Made by a program: the position numbers and the translations under genes. A stretch of DNA of 58,593 nt from a virus. The stretch covers positions 1 to 58,593 of the IMG/VR virus record IMGVR_UViG_3300048833_000177, one strand, 5' to 3'. This document shows, one piece after another, positions 1-7,725 of this stretch (within the stretch, counting starts at the first letter, position 1; each line of letters begins with the position of its first letter). The notes under the pieces were generated by a model that saw only the letters and a list, made by a program, of their open reading frames with translations, had not been told where the DNA came from and made no database searches.

Positions 1-824
1 CGGGAATGCTCGGCGAGGATGCGCTGCGCGATCTGGTCCGATGGCATCTCCAGGGAGAAGAAGCCGACGACGCCCGGCTTTTCGCCTTCCGCCTGCCGCT
101 CCATCAGCCCGCGCGCCACGGCATAGGAAATGTTGATCGCCAGCGCCGATTTGCCTGAGCCGGTCGCGCCGGCGAGGATGACGAGGTCGGAGCGGTGCAG
201 TCCGCCCAGCGCGTCGTCGAGGCGCTGTAGCCCGGTCGACAGGCCCGCCAGCACCCCGCCGCGGGAATAGGCCCGGGCCGCGATGTCCACAGCCCGGGAC
301 GCCGCGGCGTTGAAGCTTTCAAACCCGCTTTGCGATGACAGCGGCGGTCGGAGATCGTTGATCACCGTCTCGACGCGCTCGAGCCGCTTGGTCGCTGGCA
401 TCGGCCGCCCGGCCAGGATGTCGGCCATCTCCTCTTCGAAGACGAGATAGATCGACCGCGTGATGGCGTCGTTCTTCACGATTTTGGCGTACTCGATCGC
501 GTCCGCGACCTTCTTCGGCGCGGCATTCCACAGCCGCATTAGGTAGTCGAAGCCGGCCATGTCACCGACCTTCATCTCCGCCGCATAGGGCTTCATCGAG
601 ATCGGCGTGGCGACCTGCCCTCCTTCGATCAGGCTGCGGATCATGTCGAAGATGCTGCCGTGAATCGGCTCGTAGAAGTCCGCCGGCGAGAGCGTCTGCC
701 CGATCTTCGACAGCCAGTCGTTCTCGTTGAGCAGAGCGCCGATGACCATCTGCTCGGCGTCGACATTGTGCGGCAGCTTGCGCTGGTCGAGCGGCGTGCC
801 GTCCATCTTCATCACCGCGCCCAT
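1..824 (-). CDS. dnaB: Replicative DNA helicase, DnaB family (C-terminal part beyond window)
   Basis: The translation opens with a DnaB-type N-terminal domain (LPHNVDAEQMVIGALL, NENDWLSKI) and reaches the RecA-fold core with a Walker A motif, GATGSGKS, followed by the H1a-type FFSLEMP segment. Family knowledge: hexameric 5'-3' helicase that unwinds the fork and recruits primase. The gene runs off the left edge, so Walker B, H3 and H4 are not visible. The start at 824 overlaps the stop of the upstream methyltransferase gene as TGATG; further in-frame ATGs lie at 812 and 806. It is the last visible gene of the leftward replication operon. Confidence 0.93.
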   Translation of the reverse strand, partial: MGAVMKMDGTPLDQRKLPHNVDAEQMVIGALLNENDWLSKIGQTLSPADFYEPIHGSIFDMIRSLIEGGQVATPISMKPYAAEMKVGDMAGFDYLMRLWNAAPKKVADAIEYAKIVKNDAITRSIYLVFEEEMADILAGRPMPATKRLERVETVINDLRPPLSSQSGFESFNAAASRAVDIAARAYSRGGVLAGLSTGLQRLDDALGGLHRSDLVILAGATGSGKSALAINISYAVARGLMERQAEGEKPGVVGFFSLEMPSDQIAQRILAEHS

Positions 825-1813
825 CAGGCTGCCTCACCGGCTGTTGCGGCGCCGATGCGCTGGCGCGCAAGCTCGGCATATTCCGGGTTGAGTTCGATGA
901 GGGTGCTGTCGAGGCCAAGCGCCTCAGCAACGACGGCCACGGTCCCTGAGCCGCCGAACGGGTCGAGCACTCGGCCTGGCACGCGAGGGAAGGCAGAGCA
1001 CAGGCCTCCGCAATCCGTGGCGGCGCCACATGCCCCGCACGTCGTCTTCGGCACTCCGGCTCGGATGCAACGCTCGGCCAGCGCGCGTGGGAACGTCGCG
1101 AAGTGCGCGCCGCGGTAGCCTTCAATATTGAAAGTCCAGACGTTCCGCGGGTTCCGCATCTCCGGCACATAGGTTTCAACCCATGTGCCGGGCCGGTTTT
1201 GCCCCTTCGTGGAGCCTTTGGCCGGCTTGTATTGCCCATCCTTGCGCCGGGCGTGCGCGCCGCCCGTGACTGGTTCCTTGATCGCCTCGACGTCGAAGAA
1301 GTAATCATCCGACTTGGTCAACAGCCAAATCTTCTCATGCACGGCGGCCGGCCGGTCGAAGACGCTCTCTGGCTTCGGGTTGGTCTTGTTCCAGACGATC
1401 TCCGATCGCACCCACCAGCCATCTTCCTGCAGAGCGATTGCCAGCCGGTTCGGCAGCATGCAGAGGTCTTTCGGCTTGAAGACGCCGCCGATGGTCGAAA
1501 ATGGCTTGTCGCGGAATGTGCGGTCATCGTTGATGACATCCTCGGCAGCCCGGCCATTCGGCGTCGTGGCATAACAGTCTCCGTAATTGACCCATGCCGT
1601 GCCCTGGGGCTTCAGCACGCGACGGACATCGCGGAAGACGTCGACCATGACAGCCATGTGCTCGCCGACCGTCGATTCAAGGCCTATCTGTCCAGCGACG
1701 CCATAATCACGCAGGCCCCAATATGGCGGCGACGTAACGACACAATCGAAGTGCGCGTCGGGAATCTTCCGCAGTTGCTCGCGGACGTCGCCGACCAGGA
1801 TGGACACGGTCAT
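824..1813 (-). CDS. Site-specific DNA methyltransferase (beta-class, N4/N6 type)
   Basis: 329 residues. The catalytic motif TSPPY is at residues 27-31, followed by WGLRDYG, and the SAM-binding motif DPFGGSGT is at about 284-291. That order (catalytic motif before SAM motif) is the beta class, which methylates exocyclic amino groups of adenine or cytosine. A Cys4 cluster (C259, C262, C268, C272) just before the SAM motif probably binds zinc. No restriction partner is adjacent, so this looks like an orphan enzyme that could protect phage DNA or regulate it. Start and stop overlap the neighbouring genes (ATGA with the exonuclease gene upstream, TGATG with the helicase gene downstream). The target base and site cannot be read from sequence. 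Confidence 0.9.
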   Translation of the reverse strand: MTVSILVGDVREQLRKIPDAHFDCVVTSPPYWGLRDYGVAGQIGLESTVGEHMAVMVDVFRDVRRVLKPQGTAWVNYGDCYATTPNGRAAEDVINDDRTFRDKPFSTIGGVFKPKDLCMLPNRLAIALQEDGWWVRSEIVWNKTNPKPESVFDRPAAVHEKIWLLTKSDDYFFDVEAIKEPVTGGAHARRKDGQYKPAKGSTKGQNRPGTWVETYVPEMRNPRNVWTFNIEGYRGAHFATFPRALAERCIRAGVPKTTCGACGAATDCGGLCSAFPRVPGRVLDPFGGSGTVAVVAEALGLDSTLIELNPEYAELARQRIGAATAGEAA

Positions 1814-2778
1814 GCCGAAAACACTTCCATCTGCTCATCCGCCAGATCGGCGATGCGTGGGCATGGCTCTGCGTCATCAGCGCGGAGGCCGAAGGGGTAG
1901 GCGAAGCGCCTGGCGAACTGGACGATCTCGAGCGCGCGGAGAGCGGAGAGCAGCGCTGGCGCGTCGATGGGGCTGAGCGCGAGGTCGTCGAGGTCGAGCG
2001 GTACCGGCACGCGATCGTCGAGGCTGGCGAGCCGGAAGGATTGGCGAGCGAGCGCGGCGCCCGCCTTCACTTTAGCGCGCAGCGCGGGCTTGCTGATCTC
2101 GTCGGCGCGGGCGATCAGCGTCTCGAGATCGCCGAACCGGCCGATCAGTTCCGCAGCGCCCTTCTCCCCGATCCCGGGGATACCGCTGATGCCGTCGATC
2201 GAGTCGCCGGACAGCGCCTGGGCATGCGGCACCTGCCATGGGTAGACGCCGAACTTCGCGACGACATCGTCTTCACCGAGCATCTTGCCGAACGTGCGGC
2301 CGTCGTCCTGCTTGGCCATCGGGTTGTAGATCGCGACGCCGGCCCGGATCAGCGCCATCATGTCCTTGTCGACGCTGATGATGCAGGTCGCCATGCCGGC
2401 CTCTTCGGCGAGGCGCGCATAGGTGGCGATCAGGTCGTCGGCCTCATAGCCCCGCAACTGGACCGCGTGCAGGCCGAGCCGCGGCACGATCTCGCGGCAG
2501 AGGCGCAACTGCGGCGGCAAGGCCGGATCATGCGTGCGGCCGCTCTTGTATGTCGGCAGGATTCGGTGCCGCCAGTTCGGGCCCGGCGCGTCGAAGATCA
2601 CCGCCGCATGCGTCGCCATCTGGGGCTTTCCGAAGTTGCCGAGGCAGGACCAAACCAGATCAAGGAACTTGCCAACCGCGCCGACCGGCAGGCCGTCGCT
2701 GCGGATCTGCTGGTTGTCCTTCGTCGAGTGATGGGCCCTGTGGACCAGCCCGTTCCCGTCTATCAGTAGGAGGGACAC
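1810..2778 (-). CDS. 5'-3' exonuclease (PolA N-terminal/FEN-like)
   Basis: 322 residues with the PIN-like fold motifs of DNA polymerase I 5' nuclease domains: LLLIDGNGLVHRA at the N terminus, GYEADDLIAT and SVDKDMMALI as metal-binding acidic clusters, then a helix-3-turn-helix GIPGIGEKGA. Family role: removal of RNA primers and flaps during replication or recombination. No polymerase domain is attached, as is common in phages. The start is GTG at 2778, supported by AGGAG six bases upstream and by abutting the preceding stop. It belongs to the leftward replication operon. Confidence 0.9.
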   Translation of the reverse strand: MSLLLIDGNGLVHRAHHSTKDNQQIRSDGLPVGAVGKFLDLVWSCLGNFGKPQMATHAAVIFDAPGPNWRHRILPTYKSGRTHDPALPPQLRLCREIVPRLGLHAVQLRGYEADDLIATYARLAEEAGMATCIISVDKDMMALIRAGVAIYNPMAKQDDGRTFGKMLGEDDVVAKFGVYPWQVPHAQALSGDSIDGISGIPGIGEKGAAELIGRFGDLETLIARADEISKPALRAKVKAGAALARQSFRLASLDDRVPVPLDLDDLALSPIDAPALLSALRALEIVQFARRFAYPFGLRADDAEPCPRIADLADEQMEVFSA

Positions 2779-2985
2779 CTAGCGCTCCTCTTCCCAATAG
2801 GCCGCCAGCAGGTTCGCGACCGACGACTCTGGGATGACGCGGCCCATGCGGAACGTCGCGACCTTGGCGATGTCGGCGGTGTCGACCTTGGCGGCCCATG
2901 CGGTGACCGCGATCTCGAGCAGCGCCATCGTCTCGTCGTCGGAGAGGCGCAACGGCTCGTCGTTGGCGTGAGGCATCAGGATCAC
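2779..2985 (-). CDS. Small hypothetical protein
   Basis: 68 residues, acidic and helical-looking, no family recognised. The GTG start at 2985 overlaps the upstream stop (GTGA) and is preceded by GGAGG seven bases away; an ATG at 2976 is the alternative. It is sandwiched between a proline-rich unknown gene and the exonuclease gene in a fully coupled operon, which supports it being real but says nothing of its role. Confidence 0.65.
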   Translation of the reverse strand: MILMPHANDEPLRLSDDETMALLEIAVTAWAAKVDTADIAKVATFRMGRVIPESSVANLLAAYWEEER

Positions 2986-3815
2986 GCGGACGCCTCCGCG
3001 ATCTCGATCCGGCAGCCGACGCCCTTGACCTGGATGAAGGTGACGCCGCGCTGGGCGAGTTCGGCGGTCCAGCGCGGGATGCTCAGCACCAGCGCATCGA
3101 TGCTCATGCCGCCGAGATCAGCGAGCACCTTGTGGCCGAACATCTCGCCGTTTCGCATGCGCTCCATGACGAGGACGACCGGGCGGGTGGTCTGCCAGTC
3201 GCCACCAGGGCAAGCGACGATGAAGTTGACGACGTCGACAGCGACCACCTTGCCCGGCGCTGTGATGACGACGCCGGCGATGCGTCCCGGCCGCGGATCA
3301 TATGGCTTCGATTTGACGACTGGCTTCGTCCGCCCGGCAGGGATGAGGACGGGCCCCTCCCCTGCCGGACGTGACGAATTGCGAGGATCTGCGTTGCTAT
3401 GCTCCGCCGAAGCGGCCCCAGCCGAAGGCGCTGCTGGCACAGCAACCTCTTTTTGCGCTCGCTGATCCTCGCCTTGTTTGCCGACCACTTCGTCCTGTGC
3501 TGTCGGAAAGGCAGCGGGCTGGGGTGTTGGCATGTCCTCCGGCAGGACGCGGGGGCGATCGACCGCCGGAGGACCGGCCGGAGCAGCGCAGGGAGGAGGT
3601 GCGCTGTCCGACGGGGGGATGGGAGATGGCTGCGCCGCGGCGCGGGCGAGCCGGTAATCCTGGAGCGTTGCGATCTCGGCCGGCGCGATGCGCTCAGCGA
3701 GCTTCGCCATCTCGGCTTTGATCGCTTCGAGCCGATGCCAGCGACCGTTGAACGCGCGGCAGTAGATGTCCTCGACCGCATAGGCGGCTTCAAGAATCGC
3801 GTCCTCGCGCTTCAT
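2982..3815 (-). CDS. Hypothetical protein with proline-rich linker
   Basis: 277 residues. The first 60 are charged and helical (MKREDAILEAAYAVEDIY), then about 130 residues rich in Pro, Ala and Ser form a likely disordered linker, and a compact C-terminal domain follows (PGRIAGVVITAPGKVVAVDVV, then WQTTRPVVLVMER and a final GVGCRIEIAEASA). No family recognised. The start at 3815 overlaps the previous gene's stop (ATGA), which is better than the longer in-frame start at 3923. The two-domain layout with a flexible tether would fit an accessory replication protein, but that is only inference from operon position. Confidence 0.7.
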   Translation of the reverse strand: MKREDAILEAAYAVEDIYCRAFNGRWHRLEAIKAEMAKLAERIAPAEIATLQDYRLARAAAQPSPIPPSDSAPPPCAAPAGPPAVDRPRVLPEDMPTPQPAAFPTAQDEVVGKQGEDQRAQKEVAVPAAPSAGAASAEHSNADPRNSSRPAGEGPVLIPAGRTKPVVKSKPYDPRPGRIAGVVITAPGKVVAVDVVNFIVACPGGDWQTTRPVVLVMERMRNGEMFGHKVLADLGGMSIDALVLSIPRWTAELAQRGVTFIQVKGVGCRIEIAEASA

Positions 3816-4042
3816 GGCGAAGGCCTCCTGAACTCGGCTGGCGCGTGCTTCGGGCAATACCAATCGCCCTCGATGCCCTTGAGCAGGCTCACGCCCTCGC
3901 CGAAGCAGGCCGGGCGGCCGCACTCGCAGCGCTCTGGAATGGTTGGGCCGGGCGCTGTGCGGCGATCGCCAACTGGCGCGGGCCGCTCGGCAGGCTTCGG
4001 CGCCTGCGGCTGGTAGAAGTCGAAGTCCGCGCCCCTAACCAT
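3812..4042 (-). CDS. Small zinc-finger-like protein
   Basis: 76 residues from an ATG at 4042. A putative zinc site is formed by CECGRPAC followed about 17 residues later by WYCPKH. The N terminus is proline-rich. It overlaps the nuclease gene upstream by eight bases and the next gene by ATGA. A longer start at 4063 would overlap the upstream gene by 29 bases and is less likely. Role unknown; small zinc proteins in replication operons often bind nucleic acid, but nothing here proves it. Confidence 0.65.
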   Translation of the reverse strand: MVRGADFDFYQPQAPKPAERPAPVGDRRTAPGPTIPERCECGRPACFGEGVSLLKGIEGDWYCPKHAPAEFRRPSP

Positions 4043-4619
4043 GGCGGAACGCGCCCTGGTCATGCAGGCTCAGTTCGCGCGGGATGGCGCGGCCATGGAC
4101 GCATTCGGCCCACGACCACACGCCGGCCGCATCCGCCATATTGTCGTCTTTGCAGCCCTTCGGCAGGTATCCAAGGGCAATGCCACGGCTGATCGTCTGG
4201 GCCTTCGTCGCCTCGCGGCTGCCGAAGTTGGCGCGGCCGAGATAGTGCTTGCGCCATGTCGCCGGATAGACCTGGACGACAGTGATGCCGTAGCAGGCAG
4301 CGATCCCGCGGACCGCGCCCATAATCAGCGGCGGCGTCAGCATGGACGCAGCGCTGCGCTGAACCTGCCGCTCGCCCTCACGCTCGTCGTTACTGTTGAA
4401 GTTGGGCATCAAGGCCTCGATCGCGATCAGATCGGGCCTCGTGCTCTCGATGAAACAGATATCCCTGACGAAGCGCGCAGCCCCGTCGGCCACCAGCCAT
4501 GTATCCTCGCTCGGTTTCTTCAGCCGATGCTTGTCGACCTTCGGAATGGTGTCCGGCGCGCCCAGCGCGAAGCCGGACACCGTGGCACCGTCAATGGCGA
4601 GGATCATGCTGGCGGCCAT
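4035..4619 (-). CDS. RuvC-like Holliday junction nuclease
   Basis: 194 residues with an RNase H fold signature: AIDGATVSGFA (first Asp, D10), IAIEAL (Glu, E68) and KDDNMADAAGVW (terminal acidic residues about 158-163). This matches phage and bacterial RuvC-like crossover-junction endonucleases, which resolve branched DNA before packaging. A basic region lies between. It sits in the replication operon just upstream of the zinc-finger gene. An internal start at 4607 is possible (MILAID). Confidence 0.82.
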   Translation of the reverse strand: MAASMILAIDGATVSGFALGAPDTIPKVDKHRLKKPSEDTWLVADGAARFVRDICFIESTRPDLIAIEALMPNFNSNDEREGERQVQRSAASMLTPPLIMGAVRGIAACYGITVVQVYPATWRKHYLGRANFGSREATKAQTISRGIALGYLPKGCKDDNMADAAGVWSWAECVHGRAIPRELSLHDQGAFRHG

Positions 4620-4631
4620 CGGGCGCGGGCC

Positions 4632-5384
4632 TCAGTGGATCGCAGCCGGACCAAGGCCCTTGGTGCCCTGGTCCTCGATGTATTTGTCGGCGGTCTCGCG
4701 CGCCTTTTCCTTGGCAGCCGCCGCGCGCTTCTGAGCAGGCGTCAACTGCTTGTCGGCCGGGGTCTCGAACGCAGCCGCATCTGCCGCCTTCTGTGCCTCG
4801 ATCTTCGCGCGCTTCTCCTCCGGGCTCTCCAGCGGCTTGATGCCGGCCGCCAGGCCCTCGACCCCGACGTTCGGCGTGGTCACCGGCGGCGGTGCGGGCG
4901 GGCCACGGCGCTTGCTGGCGCGACCCGGATCGTCGCCGCGCTCGGCCGCGACCTTGTCGCCCGAGGACGTCTTGTCGAAGACCGAGCCTTCCTCCGGCTC
5001 CGCGCCGCCGGCAGCCACCGTGTCGTTGAACAGATCGAGCTGATCGTCGAGGCCGAGTTGCTTCACCAGGAACATGAACTGGCGGATGACGCGCTGGCGC
5101 CGGCCGTCCGGCAGGCCGCGGACGTCGTTCAGCATCTTCAGCGTCTTCGGCTCGACGCGGTAGAGCTTGGCCTGGCGCTTCTCGTGCTCCTTGATCGCCG
5201 CTCGAGCGCTGGCCATCTCGGCGGCCGCCGTTTCCTTGTCGGCCAGCAGGGTGTCCGGCGTCTCGACGAACTCCTCGCGGAGCTTGTCGACCTCCTTCGG
5301 GAACTGCAGCAGCGCGTCGGCGGCGAGGTTCTGCGCTGCGGCGGCGTCGTCCTTCGGCTTCGTCTTCTTCGATGGTCGGGCCAT
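4632..5384 (-). CDS. Hypothetical protein, GapR-like helical segment
   Basis: 250 residues, strongly charged. Residues about 20-115 form long helices with the pattern AAIKEHEKRQAKLYRV then LKMLNDVRGLPDGRR and FMFLVKQLGLDDQLDLFN. This recalls the DUF2312/GapR family of alphaproteobacterial DNA-binding coiled coils, but the match is from memory and the protein is much longer than GapR. The rest is Ala/Pro/Lys-rich and probably disordered. If GapR-like, it would bind overtwisted DNA ahead of forks. Confidence in the CDS is high, in the family low. Confidence 0.7.
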   Translation of the reverse strand: MARPSKKTKPKDDAAAAQNLAADALLQFPKEVDKLREEFVETPDTLLADKETAAAEMASARAAIKEHEKRQAKLYRVEPKTLKMLNDVRGLPDGRRQRVIRQFMFLVKQLGLDDQLDLFNDTVAAGGAEPEEGSVFDKTSSGDKVAAERGDDPGRASKRRGPPAPPPVTTPNVGVEGLAAGIKPLESPEEKRAKIEAQKAADAAAFETPADKQLTPAQKRAAAAKEKARETADKYIEDQGTKGLGPAAIH

Positions 5385-5398
5385 GATGGCGCTCCGGG

Positions 5399-5875
5399 TT
5401 AGTGGGACAGGCGTTCGACAAGATCCGAGCGTTCGGGGATCAGCCCGCGCCGGATCATCGACTGGTGGATGGCGCGGATGCGCTCGGCGCCGGCGCTCAC
5501 GGTCACCCGCGGGATCGGCGCAAGCCTGATCTGCGGGCGCTGGTCTTCATCGGGCTGGGCGAGCAGCGTGATCTGCGGCAGCGAAACCGGCCGGGCTTCG
5601 GGCTGGACGGCCGCGTACTGCGCGGCGCCGATCTGCTGCTTGAGCCTCGGCTCGATGCGCGGGCGATAAGCGGGCGCCTTGCGCTCACCGCTTTCGCGCT
5701 CGCGCTTGCGAGCGAGCCGGGAACGCTCTCGCTTCTTCTCGCGCTCGCCGTTCAGGTCGAGCGCATAGCGGATTCGATCAACGCTGCAGCCGAAACTGCG
5801 CGCGACTTCCGCCAGCGACACACCCGCATCAAGGCGACGGCGCGCCTCGGCGATCCAGTCAGATTTCTCGGTCAT
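5399..5875 (-). CDS. Helix-turn-helix protein
   Basis: 158 residues. The first 45 contain a homeodomain-like helix-turn-helix (DWIAEARRRLDAGVSLAEVA, then SFGCSVDRIRYALD) of the sort found in resolvase or terminase-small-like DNA binders. A very basic stretch follows (about residues 45-65, RERSRLARKRERES), then an unrecognised C terminus. The start overlaps the upstream small membrane-protein gene by ATGA. Likely a DNA-binding regulator or accessory replication factor. Confidence 0.72.
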   Translation of the reverse strand: MTEKSDWIAEARRRLDAGVSLAEVARSFGCSVDRIRYALDLNGEREKKRERSRLARKRERESGERKAPAYRPRIEPRLKQQIGAAQYAAVQPEARPVSLPQITLLAQPDEDQRPQIRLAPIPRVTVSAGAERIRAIHQSMIRRGLIPERSDLVERLSH

Positions 5876-6036
5876 GGGCGGCCACCACGTTCACCGTGAG
5901 ACAGGAGGCGCGTGGCGCGGTCCGACAGCCATGTTGCGGCGCGGATCACCGGCGCAGCTGGCGCCATCCAGATCGAAGCCAGCGTGGCGAGAACGCTCGA
6001 CAGGGCCAGCATCAGGATTGAGACGAGACCTCGCAT
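5872..6036 (-). CDS. Small membrane protein
   Basis: 54 residues. Reads MRGLVSILMLALSSVLATL followed by ASIWMAPAAPVI, one hydrophobic segment covering residues 3-30, then a basic tail rich in Arg. AAGAAGG sits nine bases before the ATG, and the stop overlaps the next start as ATGA, the same coupling used throughout this operon. Function unknown; the hydrophobic helix followed by positive charge predicts a single-pass inner-membrane peptide. Confidence 0.6.
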   Translation of the reverse strand: MRGLVSILMLALSSVLATLASIWMAPAAPVIRAATWLSDRATRLLSHGERGGRP

Positions 6037-6054
6037 GCAGCGGGCCCTTCTTGT

Positions 6055-6399
6055 TCAGGATTTGAGGGATGCGATTTCAGCGGCAATGCGAGCCTGCTCC
6101 GCCTCGAGCGCGGCCAGGCGCTCGCGGTGATGGGCTTCGTCCAGCCATTTCGGGCAATTCGGATAGACCGCGACCAGAAAGGCCGGGCCGTAGGCCAGGA
6201 TCAGGCGCGAGAACCCCGCCCAGGACGGCTTCGCGACGCCTTCAAGCCAGCGCCGCACAGTCTGCGACGACAGGCCGGTATCGGCGGCGACGCAATCCGC
6301 CGTCTTCGTCGGGTAGAGACGACGCACGAAGGCCACCGCCCGGTCGGGGCAGGCCTCGCCATCGTTCCGCCCAATCTTGAAAACGCTACGCTCAGACAT
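6055..6399 (-). CDS. Helix-turn-helix-like protein with C-terminal coiled coil
   Basis: 114 residues from the ATG at 6399, which has GGAG six bases upstream; in-frame starts at 6420 and 6549 only add low-complexity residues. The segment TADCVAADTGLSSQTVRRWLEG is a clear helix-turn-helix, and the C terminus (RERLAALEAEQARIAAEIASL) is a short coiled coil. The middle is hydrophobic (FSRLILAYGPAFLVAVYP). Likely a DNA-binding protein. No named family assigned. Confidence 0.7.
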   Translation of the reverse strand: MSERSVFKIGRNDGEACPDRAVAFVRRLYPTKTADCVAADTGLSSQTVRRWLEGVAKPSWAGFSRLILAYGPAFLVAVYPNCPKWLDEAHHRERLAALEAEQARIAAEIASLKS

Positions 6400-6550
6400 G
6401 GCAGGCTCCGTCTGCGACATTGCAGGGGTCGGAGCGGCCTTGGACGAGGCGGGCGAGACAGAGACATTCCGGGAGGAACGGGCGGCAACCCGAGACCCCA
6501 CAGAACGAGACGGAGATGGGCATGAAGACGAAAGCGCGAGACCCACCATG

Positions 6551-6637
6551 TCAGTGGACTCCGATGATGGCGGCGATGGTCATGGCGGCGGTAACCACCA
6601 AGATGATCACCACCATGATGCGCTGGACGAGGCCCAT
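6551..6637 (-). CDS. Possible 28-residue membrane peptide
   Basis: An ATG at 6637 overlaps the stop of the Cro-like gene (TAATG) and opens a 28-codon frame reading MGLVQRIMVVIILVVTAAMT then IAAIIGVH. This is a single hydrophobic helix. The start-stop overlap and the hydrophobic character favour a real gene; its size makes chance occurrence possible. Confidence 0.4.
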   Translation of the reverse strand: MGLVQRIMVVIILVVTAAMTIAAIIGVH

Positions 6638-6903
6638 TAGGAGGCGTCCGCCAGCGTCGGCGACTTGCCCATGATCTCTTTGGGCGAGGCCGGGTTGCTC
6701 AGCAGGAACTGCTCGAGCTTTCGCATCTTGTCGGTGGTGACGCTCTCGCCATCCAGAACGCGCTTGATGAACAAGCTGTCCTTCAGCGCCACGCGGCCGA
6801 GCGTCGAAGGACCGCACCCATGCTTGTCGCAGTAGGCTCGGCACATCTCTTGGACCTCTTGATAGAGGCGATCGACGGGCGTGGTTTCGGCTGCTTTCGT
6901 CAT
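6637..6903 (-). CDS. Cro-like regulator, divergent from the repressor
   Basis: 88 residues. The region LGRVALKDSLFIKRVLDGESVTTDKMRKLEQFLL has the layout of a small helix-turn-helix DNA binder (long recognition helix then a dimerising helix), though it is not a textbook XRE domain. It is transcribed away from the CI-type repressor across a 102-base gap that carries two inverted repeats, one of them 14 bases from this start. By position it is the first gene of the leftward operon and the likely Cro counterpart. Confidence 0.68.
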   Translation of the reverse strand: MTKAAETTPVDRLYQEVQEMCRAYCDKHGCGPSTLGRVALKDSLFIKRVLDGESVTTDKMRKLEQFLLSNPASPKEIMGKSPTLADAS

Positions 6904-6916
6904 GCCGTGAGTAATT

Positions 6917-6932
6917 GCATAATTCCTTATGC
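6917..6932. promoter_or_regulatory. Candidate repressor operator GCATAA-N4-TTATGC
   Basis: A perfect inverted repeat with six-base arms and spacer TTCC lies just upstream of the Cro-like gene. The identical arms recur at 9317-9332 in front of the rightward early operon with a different spacer. Two copies at two divergent-phase promoters is the pattern expected for CI-type operators. Confidence 0.65.
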
Positions 6933-6946
6933 AGACACAAGCCCCC

Positions 6947-6967
6947 TTGACGAAAAATTCTTTCGTC
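6947..6967 (+). promoter_or_regulatory. -35-like box and inverted repeat upstream of the repressor gene
   Basis: TTGACG at 6947-6952 overlaps an inverted repeat GACGAAA-N5-TTTCGTC (6949-6967). It is a plausible promoter and autoregulatory site for the repressor gene starting at 7006. No good -10 box is visible 17 bases on (GGATTC), so the promoter call is tentative. Confidence 0.4.
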
Positions 6968-7005
6968 TCGGATTCCGCCTAGAGCCTGTGCGATAGTGCG
7001 CTGCA

Positions 7006-7725
7006 ATGAGTACGAGCGAACCCACGGTTCTTCAGAAGAACCTCAAGGCCCTCATGGACGCCCAGGGATTTTCTGGGCGAGGGCTTGGCGCCGCCGCTGG
7101 CACCAGCGAGATGGCCGTGGGTAAGATTCTCACTGGAGAATCAAGGAACCCGCGCTCTGACACGCTGATGAAGCTGGCCCGGGCGCTCGGCGTGTCCGTG
7201 GCCGAGTTGACGGGCGAAAGGGATATCCCGATCGCTGCTTTTGATCGTCAGCAGAAACCGACAGTTGCAAATGATTCTATTCAGCGCTTGCATGTCCGTT
7301 GGGAAGCGGCAGCGGGGGCATGGCTAGAAGTGGACACGCATAGGGACGCCGACGAGTTTGCGGACGCTCCAATCACCAGTGGCGGGACCGCTTTCAAATT
7401 CTTGGCCCGAGTAAAGGGCAATTCGATGGACCTCGAGGGCATGCCGGACGGCAGTCTTGCTGTCTGCCTCGAGTGGGAAGAGGTCGGGCGAGACCCCAAA
7501 GACGGCGATATTCTTCTGGTCCAGCAAACGAGAGACGGCGGCCTCATGGTCGAGACCTCGATCAAGATGGTGAAAGTCTTCCGCGACCGATACGAGCTGC
7601 ACCCTCGATCTTCGCAGCCTGGCTACAAGGTGATCACCATACCCAAGGACGCCGAGCCGAACGACGGCAGAGAGGTCAAGATTCTTGGTCTCGTTCTCGG
7701 TTCCTACAAGGAGTTCGTCAGATGA
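7006..7725 (+). CDS. CI-type phage repressor (XRE HTH plus S24 peptidase)
   Basis: 239 residues. An XRE helix-turn-helix covers residues about 8-65 (SEMAVGKILTGESRNPRSDT). A LexA/CI-type S24 domain follows: probable self-cleavage site A103-G104 in WEAAAGAWLEV, catalytic serine S140 in VKGNSMD, and catalytic lysine K187 or K190 in SIKMVKVF. Family role: dimeric operator-bound repressor that maintains lysogeny and is inactivated by RecA-stimulated autocleavage after DNA damage. It diverges from the Cro-like gene and its stop overlaps the lipoprotein start (ATGA). This is the main evidence, with the integrase, for a temperate lifestyle. Confidence 0.93.
   Translation: MSTSEPTVLQKNLKALMDAQGFSGRGLGAAAGTSEMAVGKILTGESRNPRSDTLMKLARALGVSVAELTGERDIPIAAFDRQQKPTVANDSIQRLHVRWEAAAGAWLEVDTHRDADEFADAPITSGGTAFKFLARVKGNSMDLEGMPDGSLAVCLEWEEVGRDPKDGDILLVQQTRDGGLMVETSIKMVKVFRDRYELHPRSSQPGYKVITIPKDAEPNDGREVKILGLVLGSYKEFVR

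Noticed and set aside
6421-6549. N-terminal extension of the HTH-like gene from an ATG at 6549
   Set aside because: The extra residues are low-complexity Ser/Arg/Ala and the ATG at 6399 has a better ribosome site (GGAG, six bases). The extension is probably leader sequence.
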